Below, in pieces: positions 14,759-28,229 of a DNA stretch of 64,000 nucleotides. Position numbers and translations under genes: made by a program. The notes under the pieces were generated by a model. That model ran no database searches, was not told where the DNA came from, and worked only from the letters and a program-made list of their open reading frames with translations. Position 1 is the stretch's first letter; the number at the start of each line of letters is the position of its first letter. This DNA comes from Nemertoderma westbladi (taxonomy: Eukaryota > Xenacoelomorpha > Nemertodermatida > Nemertodermatidae). Location: positions 62,001 to 126,000 of the forward strand of contig JAUCBJ010006717.1 of the NCBI GenBank assembly GCA_032718475.1, written 5' to 3'.

Positions 14759-15986
14759 ATGAACTATCAGAATGGAATGAACTATCAGAATGGAATGAAC
14801 TATCAGAATGGAATGAACTATCAGAATGGAATGAACTATCAGAATGGAATGAACTATCAGAATGGAATGAACTATCAGAATGGAATGAACTATCAGAATG
14901 GAATGAACTATCAGAATGGAATAAACTATCAGAATGGAATGAACTATCAGAATGGAATAAACTATCAGAATGGAATGAACTATCAGAATGGAATGAACTA
15001 TCAGAATGGAATGAACTATCAGAATGGAATGAACTATCAGAATGGAATGAACTATCAGAATGGAATGAACTATCAGAATGGAATGAACAATCATAATGGA
15101 ATGAACTATCAGAATGGAATGAACTATCAGAATGGAATAAACTATCAGAATGGAATGAACTATCAGAATGGAATAAACTATCAGAATGGAATGAACTATC
15201 AGAATGGAATGAACTATCAGAATGGAATGAACTATCAGAATGGAATGAACTATCAGAATGGAATGAACAATCATAATGGAATGAACTATCAGAATGGAAT
15301 GAACTATCAGAATGGAATAAACTATCAGAATGGAATGAACTATCAGAATGGAATAAACTATCAGAATGGAATGAACTATCAGAATAGAATGAACTATCAG
15401 AATGGAATGAACTATCAGAATGGAATGAACTATCAGAATGGAATGAACTATCAGAATGGAATGAACTATCAGAATGGAATGAACTATCAGAATGGAATGA
15501 ACTATCAGAATGGAATGAACTATCAGAATGGAATGAACTATCAGAATGGAATGAACAATCATAATGGAATGAACTATCAGAATGGAATGAACTATCAGAA
15601 TGGAATGAACTATCAGAATGGAATGAACTATCAGAATGGAATGAACTATCAGAATGGAATGAACTATCAGAATGGAATGAACTATCAGAATGGAATGAAC
15701 TATCAGAATGGAATGAACTATCAGAATGGAATGAACTATCAGAATGGAATGAACTATCAGAATGGAATGAACAATCAGAATGGAATGAACTATCAGAATG
15801 GAATGAACTATCAGAATGGAATGAACTATCAGAATGGAATGAACTATCAGAATGGAATGAACTATCAGAATGGAATGAACTATCAGAATGGAATGAACAA
15901 TCATAATGGAATGAACTATCAGAATGGAATGAACTATCAGAATGGAATGAACTATCAGAATGGAATGAACTATCAGAATGGAATGA
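14759..15986 (+). repeat. Longest 18-mer run in domain A (68 units)
   Basis: Spacing between flanking 22-bp units is 1,228 bp, that is 67 units of 18 plus one of 22. Homologous runs at 7753 and 11247 have 59 units and that at 3481 has 60, so this run has gained about nine units. It produces the longest open frame of the domain, which I regard as non-coding. Confidence 0.8.
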
Positions 15987-16771
15987 ATGAACTATCAGAA
16001 TGGAATGAACTATCAGAATGGAATGAACTATCAGAATGGAATGAACTATCAGAATGGAATGAACTATCAGAATGGAATGAACTATCAGAATGGAATGAAC
16101 TATCAGAATGGAATGAACTTTCAGAATGGAATGAATGAACTATCAGAATGGAATGAACTATCAGAATGGAATGAACTATCAGAATGGAATGAACTATCAG
16201 AATGGAATGAATGAACTATCAGAATGGAATGAACTATCAGAATGGAATGAACTATCAGAATGGAATGAACTATCAGAATGGAATGAACTATCAGAATGGA
16301 ATGAACTATCAGAATGGAATGAACTATCAGAATGGAATGAACTATCAGAATGGAATGAACTATCAGAATGGAATGAACTATCAGAATGGAATGAACTATC
16401 AGAATGGAATGAACTATCAGAATGGAATGAACTATCAGAATGGAATGAATGAACTATCAGAATGGAATGAACAATCAGAATGGAATGAATGAACTATCAG
16501 AACGGAATGAACTATCAGAATGGAATGAACTATCAGAATGGAATGAACTATCAGAATGGAATGAACTATCAGAATGGAATGAACTATCAGAATGGAATGA
16601 ACTATCAGAATGGAATGAACAATCAGAATGGAATGAATGAACTATCAGAATGGAATGAACTATCAGAATGGAATGAACTATCAGAATGGAATGAACTATC
16701 AGAATGGAATGAACTATCAGAATGGAATGAATGAACTATCAGAATGGAATGAACAATCAGAATGGAATGAA
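15987..16771 (+). repeat. 22-mer barcode block, copy at 16.0 kb
   Basis: Intervals are 148, 76, 238, 40, 148 and 94 from 15987, with CTTTCAG at 16116. One unit carries a CpG (AACGGAATG, C at 16503). Confidence 0.83.
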
Positions 16772-18179
16772 TGAACTATCAGAATGGAATGAACTATCAG
16801 AATGGAATGAACTATCAGAATGGAATGAACTATCAGAATGGAATGAATGAACTATCAGTATGGAATGAACTATCAGAATGGAATGAACTATCAGAATGGA
16901 ATGAACTATCAGAATGGAATGAACTATCAGTATGGAATGAATGAACTATCAGAATGGAATGAACAATCAGAATGGAATGAATGAACTATCAGAATGGAAT
17001 GAACTATCAGAATGGAATGAATGAACTATCAGAATGGAATTAACAATCAGAATGGAATGAACTTTCAGAATGGAATGAATGAACTATCAGAATGGAATGA
17101 ACTATCAGAATGGAATGAACTTTCAGAATGGAATGAATGAACTATCAGAATGGAATGAACTATCAGAATGGAATGAACTATCAGAATGGAATGAACTATC
17201 AGAATGGAATGAATGAACTATCAGAATGGAATGAACTATCAGAATGGAATGAACTATCAGAATGGAATGAACTATCAGAATGGAATGAACTATCAGAATG
17301 GAATGAACTATCAGAATGGAATGAACTATCAGAATGGAATGAACTATCAGAATGGAATGAACTATCAGAATGGAATGAACTATCAGAATGGAATGAACTA
17401 TCAGAATGGAATGAACTATCAGAATGGAATGAACTATCAGAATGGAATGAATGAACTATCAGAATGGAATGAACAATCAGAATGGAATGAATGAACTATC
17501 AGAATGGAATGAACTATCAGAATGGAATGAACTATCAGAATGGAATGAACTATCAGAATGGAATGAACTATCAGAATGGAATGAACTATCAGAATGGGAA
17601 TGAACTATCAGAATGGAATGAACTATCAGAATGGAATGAACTATCAGAATGGAATGAACTATCAGAATGGAATGAACTATCAGAATGGAATGAACTATCA
17701 GAATGGAATGAACTATCAGAATGGAATGAATGAACTATCAGAATGGAATGAATGAACTATCAGAATGGAATGAACTATCAGAATGGAATGAACTATCAGA
17801 ATGGAATGAACTATCAGAATGGAATGAATACCAGTATGGAATGAATGAACTATCAGAATGGAATTAACAATCAGAATGGAATTAACAATCAGAATGGAAT
17901 GAACAATCAGAATGGAATTAACAATCAGAATGGAATGAACTATCAGAATGGAATGAACTATCAGAATGGAATGAACTATCAGAATGGAATGAACTATCAG
18001 AATGGAATGAACTATCAGAATGTAATGAACTATCAGAATGGAATGAACTATCAGAATGGAATGAACTATCAGAATGGAATGAACTATCAGAATGGAATGA
18101 ATGAACTATCAGAATGGAATGAACTATCAGAATGGAATGAACTATCAGAATGGAATGAACTATCAGAATGGAATGAATG

Positions 18180-18989
18180 AACTATCAGAATGGAATGAAC
18201 TATCAGAATGGAATGAACTATCAGAATGGAATGAACTATCAGAATGGAATGAACTATCAGAATGGAATGAACTATCAGAATGGAATGAACTATCAGAATG
18301 GAATGAACTATCAGAATGGAATGAACTATCAGAATGGAATGAACTATCAGAATGGAATGAACTATCAGAATGGAATGAACTATCAGAATGGAATGAACTA
18401 TCAGAATGGAATGAACTATCAGAATGGAATGAACTATCAGAATGGAATGAACTATCAGAATGGAATGAACTATCAGAATGGAATGAACTATCAGAATGGA
18501 ATGAACTATCAGAATGGAATGAACTATCAGAATGGAATGAACTATCAGAATGGAATGAACTATCAGAATGGAATGAACTATCAGAATGGAATGAACTATC
18601 AGAATGGAATGAACTATCAGAATGGAATGAACTATCAGAATGGAATGAACTATCAGAATGGAATGAACTATCAGAATGGAATGAACTATCAGAATGGAAT
18701 GAACTATCAGAATGGAATGAACTATCAGAATGGAATGAACTATCAGAATGGAATGAACTATCAGAATGGAATGAACTATCAGAATGGAATGAACTATCAG
18801 AATGGAATGAACTATCAGAATGGAATGAACTATCAGAATGGAATGAACTATCAGAATGGAATGAACTATCAGAATGGAATGAACTATCAGAATGGAATGA
18901 ACTATCAGAATGGAATGAACTATCAGAATGGAATGAACTATCAGAATGGAATGAACTATCAGAATGGAATGAACTATCAGAATGGAATG
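18180..18989 (+). repeat. 45 consecutive identical 18-mers
   Basis: After the 22-bp unit ending just before 18,180, the canonical unit repeats without any substitution that I can see until AACAATCAG at 18,990, an interval of 810 bp or 45 units. This is the longest monotypic run I found in the window and marks the most recently homogenised or expanded stretch. The full run between 22-bp units (18177-19206) is 57 units. Confidence 0.85.
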
Positions 18990-21900
18990 AACAATCAGAA
19001 TGGAATGAACTATCAGAATGGAATGAACTATCAGAATGGAATGAACTATCAGAATGGAATGAACTATCAGAATGGAATGAACTATCAGAATGGAATGAAC
19101 TATCAGAATGGAATGAACAATCATAATGGAATGAACTATCAGAATGGAATGAACTATCAGAATGGAATGAACTATCAGAATGGAATGAACTATCAGAATG
19201 GAATGAATGAACTATCAGAATGGAATGAACTATCAGAATGGAATGAACTATCAGAATGGAATGAACTATCAGAATGGAATGAACTATCAGAATGGAATGA
19301 ACTATCAGAATGGAATGAACTATCAGAATGGAATGAACTTTCAGAATGGAATGAATGAACTATCAGAATGGAATGAACTATCAGAATGGAATGAACTATC
19401 AGAATGGAATGAACTATCAGAATGGAATGAATGAACTATCAGAATGGAATGAACTATCAGAATGGAATGAACTATCAGAATGGAATGAACTATCAGAATG
19501 GAATGAACTATCAGAATGGAATGAACTATCAGAATGGAATGAACTATCAGAATGGAATGAACTATCAGAATGGAATGAACTATCAGAATGGAATGAACTA
19601 TCAGAATGGAATGAACTATCAGAATGGAATGAACTATCAGAATGGAATGAACTATCAGAATGGAATGAACTATCAGAATGGAATGAACTATCAGAATGGA
19701 ATGAATGAACTATCAGAATGGAATGAACAATCAGAATGGAATGAATGAACTATCAGAATGGAATGAACTATCAGAATGGAATGAACTATCAGAATGGAAT
19801 GAACTATCAGAATGGAATGAACTATCAGAATGGAATGAACTATCAGAATGGAATGAACTATCAGAATGGAATGAACAATCAGAATGGAATGAATGAACTA
19901 TCAGAATGGAATGAACTATCAGAATGGAATGAACTATCAGAATGGAATGAACTATCAGAATGGAATGAACTATCAGAATGGAATGAACTATCAGAATGGA
20001 ATGAATGAACTATCAGAATGGAATGAACAATCAGAATGGAATGAATGAACTATCAGAATGGAATGAACTATCAGAATGGAATGAACTATCAGAATGGAAT
20101 GAACTATCAGAATGGAATGAATGAACTATCAGTATGGAATGAACTATCAGAATGGAATGAACTATCAGAATGGAATGAACTATCAGAATGGAATGAACTA
20201 TCAGTATGGAATGAATGAACTATCAGAATGGAATGAACAATCAGAATGGAATGAATGAACTATCAGAATGGAATGAACTATCAGAATGGAATGAACTATC
20301 AGAATGGAATGAACTATCAGAATGGAATGAACTATCAGAATGGAATGAACTATCAGAATGGAATGAACTATCAGAATGGAATGAATGAACTATCAGAATG
20401 GAATGAACTATCAGAATGGAATGAACTATCAGAATGGAATGAACTATCAGAATGGAATGAACTATCAGAATGGAATGAACTATCAGAATGGAATGAACTA
20501 TCAGAATGGAATGAACTATCAGAATGGAATGAACAATCAGAATGGAATGAATGAACTATCAGAATGGAATGAACTATCAGAATGGAATGAACTATCAGAA
20601 TGGAATGAACTATCAGAATGGAATGAACTATCAGAATGGAATGAATGAACTATCAGAATGGAATGAACAATCAGAATGGAATGAATGAACTATCAGAATG
20701 GAATGAACTATCAGAATGGAATGAACTATCAGAATGGAATGAACTATCAGAATGGAATGAATGAACTATCAGTATGGAATGAACTATCAGAATGGAATGA
20801 ACTATCAGAATGGAATGAACTATCAGAATGGAATGAACTATCAGAATGGAATGAATGAACTATCAGAATGGAATGAACTATCAGAATGGAATGAATGAAC
20901 TATCAGAATGGAATGAACTATCAGAATGGAATGAACTATCAGAATGGAATGAACTATCAGAATGGAATGAACTATCAGAATGGAATGAACTATCAGAATG
21001 GAATGAACTATCAGAATGGAATGAACTATCAGAATGGAATGAACTATCAGAATGGAATGAATGAACTATCAGAATGGAATGAACTATCAGAATGGAATGA
21101 ACTATCAGAATGGAATGAACTATCAGAATGGAATGAACTATCAGAATGGAATGAATGAACTATCAGAATGGAATGAACTATCAGAATGGAATGAACTATC
21201 AGAATGGAATGAACTATCAGAATGGAATGAACTATCAGAATGGAATGAATGAACTATCAGAATGGAATGAACAATCAGAATGGAATGAATGAACTATCAG
21301 AATGGAATGAACTATCAGAATGGAATGAACTATCAGAATGGAATGAACTATCAGAATGGAATGAATGAACTATCAGTATGGAATGAACTATCAGAATGGA
21401 ATGAACTATCAGAATGGAATGAACTATCAGAATGGAATGAACTATCAGTATGGAATGAATGAACTATCAGAATGGAATGAACAATCAGAATGGAATGAAT
21501 GAACTATCAGAATGGAATGAACTATCAGAATGGAATGAACTATCAGAATGGAATGAACTATCAGAATGGAATGAACTATCAGAATGGAATGAACTATCAG
21601 AATGGAATGAACTATCAGAATGGAATGAACTATCAGAATGGAATGAACTATCAGAATGGAATGAACTATCAGAATGGAATGAACTATCAGAATGGAATGA
21701 ACTATCAGAATGGAATGAACTATCAGAATGGAATGAACTATCAGAATGGAATGAACTATCAGAATGGAATGAACTATCAGAATGGAATGAACTATCAGAA
21801 TGGAATGAACTATCAGAATGGAATGAACTATCAGAATGGAATGAACTATCAGAATGGAATGAACTATCAGAATGGAATGAACTATCAGAATGGAATGAAC

Positions 21901-22450
21901 AATCAGAATGGAATGAACTATCAGAATGGAATGAACTATCAGAATGGAATGAACTATCAGAATGGAATGAACTATCAGAATGGAATGAACTATCAGAATG
22001 GAATGAACTATCAGAATGGAATGAACTATCAGAATGGAATGAACTATCAGAATGGAATGAACTATCAGAATGGAATGAACTATCAGAATGGAATGAACTA
22101 TCAGAATGGAATGAATGAACTATCAGAATGGAATGAACTATCAGAATGGAATGAACTATCAGAATGGAATGAACTATCAGAATGGAATGAACTATCAGAA
22201 TGGAATGAACTATCAGAATGGAATGAACTATCAGAATGGAATGAACTATCAGAATGGAATGAATGAACTATCAGAATGGAATGAACTATCAGAATGGAAT
22301 GAACTATCAGAATGGAATGAACTATCAGAATGGAATGAATGAACTATCAGAATGGAATGAACTATCAGAATGGAATGAACTATCAGAATGGAATGAACTA
22401 TCAGAATGGAATGAACTATCAGAATGGAATGAACTATCAGAATGGAATGA
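18600..22450 (+). repeat. 4,091-bp duplication, left copy
   Basis: The 22-bp units at 19207, 20255, 20385, 20855, 21061, 21459, 22115, 22263 and 22339 and the AACAATCAG at 18990 all recur exactly 4,091 bp downstream. The boundaries are approximate because the flanks are uniform. The left copy has AACAATCATAATGG at 19116 where the right copy has the canonical unit (23207), showing point divergence or conversion after duplication. Confidence 0.75.
19207..20045 (+). repeat. 22-mer barcode block, copy at 19.2 kb
   Basis: Intervals are 148, 76, 274, 40, 148 and 112. The 274 and 112 are the usual 238 and 94 enlarged by two and one 18-mers. Confidence 0.82.
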
Positions 22451-22620
22451 ACTATCAGAATGGAATGAACTATCAGAATGGAATGAACTATCAGAATGGA
22501 ATGAACTATCAGAATGGAATGAACTATCAGAATGGAATGAACTATCAGAATGGAATGAACTATCAGAATGGAATGATGAACTATCAGAATGGAATGAACT
22601 ATCAGAATGGAATGAATGAA
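22115..22620 (+). repeat. Partial 22-mer barcode block at 22.1 kb
   Basis: This begins with the standard 148 and 76 intervals (22115, 22263, 22339), then diverges through a 21-bp AATGATG unit near 22574. The CTTTCAG unit is absent and the canonical unit stands in its place. Confidence 0.7.
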
Positions 22621-22689
22621 CTATCAGAATGGAATGAACTATCAGAATGGAATGAACTATCAGAATGGAATGAACTATCAGAATGGAAT

Positions 22690-25600
22690 GAACTATCAGA
22701 ATGGAATGAACTATCAGAATGGAATGAACTATCAGAATGGAATGAACTATCAGAATGGAATGAATGAACTATCAGAATGGAATGAACTATCAGAATGGAA
22801 TGAACTATCAGAATGGAATGAACTATCAGAATGGAATGAACTATCAGAATGGAATGAATGAACTATCAGAATGGAATGAACTATCAGAATGGAATGAATG
22901 AACTATCAGAATGGAATGAACTATCAGAATGGAATGAACTATCAGAATGGAATGAACTATCAGAATGGAATGAACTATCAGAATGGAATGAACTATCAGA
23001 ATGGAATGAACTATCAGAATGGAATGAACTATCAGAATGGAATGAACTATCAGAATGGAATGAACTATCAGAATGGAATGAACAATCAGAATGGAATGAA
23101 CTATCAGAATGGAATGAACTATCAGAATGGAATGAACTATCAGAATGGAATGAACTATCAGAATGGAATGAACTATCAGAATGGAATGAACTATCAGAAT
23201 GGAATGAACTATCAGAATGGAATGAACTATCAGAATGGAATGAACTATCAGAATGGAATGAACTATCAGAATGGAATGAACTATCAGAATGGAATGAATG
23301 AACTATCAGAATGGAATGAACTATCAGAATGGAATGAACTATCAGAATGGAATGAACTATCAGAATGGAATGAACTATCAGAATGGAATGAACTATCAGA
23401 ATGGAATGAACTATCAGAATGGAATGAACTATCAGAATGGAATGAATGAACTATCAGAATGGAATGAACTATCAGAATGGAATGAACTATCAGAATGGAA
23501 TGAACTATCAGAATGGAATGAATGAACTATCAGAATGGAATGAACTATCAGAATGGAATGAACTATCAGAATGGAATGAACTATCAGAATGGAATGAACT
23601 ATCAGAATGGAATGAACTATCAGAATGGAATGAACTATCAGAATGGAATGAACTATCAGAATGGAATGAACTATCAGAATGGAATGAACTATCAGAATGG
23701 AATGAACTATCAGAATGGAATGAACTATCAGAATGGAATGAACTATCAGAATGGAATGAACTATCAGAATGGAATGAACTATCAGAATGGAATGAATGAA
23801 CTATCAGAATGGAATGAACTATCAGAATGGAATGAATGAACTATCAGAATGGAATGAACTATCAGAATGGAATGAACTATCAGAATGGAATGAACTATCA
23901 GAATGGAATGAACTATCAGAATGGAATGAACTATCAGAATGGAATGAACTATCAGAATGGAATGAACAATCAGAATGGAATGAATGAACTATCAGAATGG
24001 AATGAACTATCAGAATGGAATGAACTATCAGAATGGAATGAACTATCAGAATGGAATGAACTATCAGAATGGAATGAACTATCAGAATGGAATGAATGAA
24101 CTATCAGAATGGAATGAACAATCAGAATGGAATGAATGAACTATCAGAATGGAATGAACTATCAGAATGGAATGAACTATCAGAATGGAATGAACTATCA
24201 GAATGGAATGAATGAACTATCAGTATGGAATGAACTATCAGAATGGAATGAACTATCAGAATGGAATGAACTATCAGAATGGAATGAACTATCAGTATGG
24301 AATGAATGAACTATCAGAATGGAATGAACAATCAGAATGGAATGAATGAACTATCAGAATGGAATGAACTATCAGAATGGAATGAACTATCAGAATGGAA
24401 TGAACTATCAGAATGGAATGAACTATCAGAATGGAATGAACTATCAGAATGGAATGAACTATCAGAATGGAATGAATGAACTATCAGAATGGAATGAACT
24501 ATCAGAATGGAATGAACTATCAGAATGGAATGAACTATCAGAATGGAATGAACTATCAGAATGGAATGAACTATCAGAATGGAATGAACTATCAGAATGG
24601 AATGAACTATCAGAATGGAATGAACAATCAGAATGGAATGAATGAACTATCAGAATGGAATGAACTATCAGAATGGAATGAACTATCAGAATGGAATGAA
24701 CTATCAGAATGGAATGAACTATCAGAATGGAATGAATGAACTATCAGAATGGAATGAACAATCAGAATGGAATGAATGAACTATCAGAATGGAATGAACT
24801 ATCAGAATGGAATGAACTATCAGAATGGAATGAACTATCAGAATGGAATGAATGAACTATCAGTATGGAATGAACTATCAGAATGGAATGAACTATCAGA
24901 ATGGAATGAACTATCAGAATGGAATGAACTATCAGTATGGAATGAATGAACTATCAGAATGGAATGAACAGTCAGAATGGAATGAATGAACTATCAGAAT
25001 GGAATGAACTATCAGAATGGAATGAACTATCAGAATGGAATGAACTATCAGAATGGAATGAACTATCAGAATGGAATGAACTATCAGAATGGAATGAACT
25101 ATCAGAATGGAATGAACTATCAGAATGGAATGAACTATCAGAATGGAATGAATGAACTATCAGAATGGAATGAACAATCAGAATGGAATGAACTATCAGA
25201 ATGGAATGAACTATCAGAATGGAATGAACAATCAGAATGGAATGAATGAACTATCAGAATGGAATGAACTATCAGAATGGAATGAACTATCAGAATGGAA
25301 TGAACTATCAGAATGGAATGAACTATCAGAATGGAATGAATGAACTATCAGAATGGAATGAACAATCAGAATGGAATGAATGAACTATCAGAATGGAATG
25401 AACTATCAGAATGGAATGAACTATCAGAATGGAATGAACTATCAGAATGGAATGAATGAACTATCAGTATGGAATGAACTATCAGAATGGAATGAACTAT
25501 CAGAATGGAATGAACTATCAGAATGGAATGAACTATCAGTATGGAATGAATGAACTATCAGAATGGAATGAACAATCAGAATGGAATGAATGAACTATCA

Positions 25601-26540
25601 GAATGGAATGAACTATCAGAATGGAATGAACTATCAGAATGGAATGAACTATCAGAATGGAATGAACTATCAGAATGGAATGAACTATCAGAATGGAATG
25701 AACTATCAGAATGGAATGAACTATCAGAATGGAATGAACTATCAGAATGGAATGAACTATCAGAATGGAATGAACAATCATAATGGAATGAACTATCAGA
25801 ATGGAATGAACTATCAGAATGGAATGAACTATCAGAATGGAATGAACTATCAGAATGGAATGAACTATCAGAATGGAATGAACTATCAGAATGGAATGAA
25901 CTATCAGAATGGAATGAACTATCAGAATGGAATGAACTATCAGAATGGAATGAACTATCAGAATGGAATGAACTATCAGAATGGAATGAACAATCAGAAT
26001 GGAATGAACTATCAGAATGGAATGAACTATCAGAATGGAATGAACTATCAGAATGGAATGAACTATCAGAATGGAATGAACTATCAGAATGGAATGAACT
26101 ATCAGAATGGAATGAACAATCATAATGGAATGAACTATCAGAATGGAATGAACTATCAGAATGGAATGAACTATCAGAATGGAATGAACTATCAGAATGG
26201 AATGAATGAACTATCAGAATGGAATGAACTATCAGAATGGAATGAACTATCAGAATGGAATGAACTATCAGAATGGAATGAACTATCAGAATGGAATGAA
26301 CTATCAGAATGGAATGAACTATCAGAATGGAATGAACTTTCAGAATGGAATGAATGAACTATCAGAATGGAATGAACTATCAGAATGGAATGAACTATCA
26401 GAATGGAATGAACTATCAGAATGGAATGAATGAACTATCAGAATGGAATGAACTATCAGAATGGAATGAACTATCAGAATGGAATGAACTATCAGAATGG
26501 AATGAACTATCAGAATGGAATGAACTATCAGAATGGAATG
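22690..26540 (+). repeat. 4,091-bp duplication, right copy
   Basis: This copy mirrors the segment 4,091 bp upstream, with 22-bp units at 23298, 24346, 24476, 24946, 25152, 25550, 26206, 26354 and 26430. Private differences include AACAGTCAG near 24968 and AACAATCATAATGG at about 25772 and 26115. The junction between copies contains a 21-bp unit (AATGATGAAC near 22574) and several closely spaced 22-mers. Confidence 0.75.
23298..24136 (+). repeat. 22-mer barcode block, copy at 23.3 kb
   Basis: Intervals are 148, 76, 274, 40, 148 and 112, identical to the 19.2-kb copy, 4,091 bp upstream. The CTTTCAG unit is missing here. Confidence 0.82.
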
Positions 26541-26972
26541 AACTATCAGAATGGAATGAACTATCAGAATGGAATGAACTATCAGAATGGAATGAACTAT
26601 CAGAATGGAATGAACTATCAGAATGGAATGAACTATCAGAATGGAATGAACTATCAGAATGGAATGAATGAACTATCAGAATGGAATGAACAATCAGAAT
26701 GGAATGAATGAACTATCAGAATGGAATGAACTATCAGAATGGAATGAACTATCAGAATGGAATGAACTATCAGAATGGAATGAACTATCAGAATGGAATG
26801 AACTATCAGAATGGAATGAACTATCAGAATGGAATGAACAATCAGAATGGAATGAATGAACTATCAGAATGGAATGAACTATCAGAATGGAATGAACTAT
26901 CAGAATGGAATGAACTATCAGAATGGAATGAATGAACTATCAGAATGGAATGAACAATCAGAATGGAATGAA
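26206..26972 (+). repeat. 22-mer barcode block, copy at 26.2 kb
   Basis: Intervals are 148, 76, 238, 40, 148 and 76, with CTTTCAG at 26335. It has lost one 18-mer in the last interval relative to the 12.3-kb pattern and shares that change with the 38.2-kb copy. Confidence 0.82.
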
Positions 26973-28229
26973 TGAACTATCAGAATGGAATGAACTATCA
27001 GAATGGAATGAACTATCAGAATGGAATGAACTATCAGAATGGAATGAATGAACTATCAGTATGGAATGAACTATCAGAATGGAATGAACTATCAGAATGG
27101 AATGAACTATCAGAATGGAATGAACTATCAGTATGGAATGAATGAACTATCAGAATGGAATGAACAATCAGAATGGAATGAATGAACTATCAGAATGGAA
27201 TGAACTATCAGAATGGAATGAACTATCAGAATGGAATGAACTATCAGAATGGAATGAACTATCAGAATGGAATGAACTATCAGAATGGAATGAACTATCA
27301 GAATGGAATGAATGAACTATCAGAATGGAATGAACTATCAGAATGGAATGAACTATCAGAATGGAATGAACTATCAGAATGGAATGAACTATCAGAATGG
27401 AATGAACTATCAGAATGGAATGAACTATCAGAATGGAATGAACTATCAGAATGGAATGAACAATCAGAATGGAATGAATGAACTATCAGAATGGAATGAA
27501 CTATCAGAATGGAATGAACTATCAGAATGGAATGAACTATCAGAATGGAATGAACTATCAGAATGGAATGAATGAACTATCAGAATGGAATGAACAATCA
27601 GAATGGAATGAATGAACTATCAGAATGGAATGAACTATCAGAATGGAATGAACTATCAGAATGGAATGAACTATCAGAATGGAATGAATGAACTATCAGT
27701 ATGGAATGAACTATCAGAATGGAATGAACTATCAGAATGGAATGAACTATCAGAATGGAATGAACTATCAGTATGGAATGAATGAACTATCAGAATGGAA
27801 TGAACAATCAGAATGGAATGAATGAACTATCAGAATGGAATGAACTATCAGAATGGAATGAACTATCAGAATGGAATGAACTATCAGAATGGAATGAACT
27901 ATCAGAATGGAATGAACTATCAGAATGGAATGAACTATCAGAATGGAATGAACTATCAGAATGGAATGAACTATCAGAATGGAATGAACTATCAGAATGG
28001 AATGAATGAACTATCAGAATGGAATGAACTATCAGAATGGAATGAACTATCAGAATGGAATGAACTATCAGAATGGAATGAACTATCAGAATGGAATGAA
28101 CTATCAGAATGGAATGAACTATCAGAATGGAATGAATGAACTATCAGAATGGAATGAACTATCAGAATGGAATGAACTATCAGAATGGAATGAACTATCA
28201 GAATGGAATGAACTATCAGAATGGAATGA

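Larger units (their letters stand above)
14427..17844 (+). repeat. Domain A higher-order repeat copy 3 (3,418 bp, rearranged tail)
   Basis: The head and long run match copies 1 and 2, but the run is expanded to 68 units (14759-15986), shifting later elements to offset 3,674. The tail departs from the other copies: after the CAGTATGG pair there are two CTTTCAG units (17060, 17118), a second partial barcode block (17137, 17213, 17451, 17491), and a unit with an extra G (GGG at 17596-17598). The terminal marker has lost a base and reads AATACCAG near 17827. Confidence 0.8.
1..18180 (+). repeat. Domain A: variant-rich array with GTAATG, GTAC and ATTAAC units
   Basis: This domain is marked by units that are absent or rare elsewhere: AATGTAATG (for example near 248, 5109, 10018, 18021), AATGTACTATC (near 439, 2438, 7248, 13718), and clusters of ATTAACAATCAG. 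Units reading ATAAACTATCAG also occur here, from about 3,661 to 15,360. A rare marker unit containing ACCAGTATGG followed by a 22-bp unit recurs near 1069, 3133, 5459, 7405, 10899, 14411 and 17828, dividing the domain into modules. Modules get longer and more regular rightwards: about 2.1, 2.3, 1.9, 3.5, 3.5 and 3.4 kb. The boundary with domain B is where ATTAAC and GTAATG units stop, just after 18,020. Confidence 0.85.

Noticed and set aside
18087-19124. A 345-codon minus-strand frame of ILIVHS repeats resembling a membrane protein
   Set aside because: It is the complement of the same satellite. The hydrophobic pattern comes from the repeat and equals that in every other homogeneous run.
22570-22580. 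AATGATG junction near 22.57 kb as a mobile-element footprint
   Set aside because: It is explained by a 3-bp (ATG) insertion in a unit, like the AATGATGG units near 47.1, 47.6, 49.8 and 54.8 kb.
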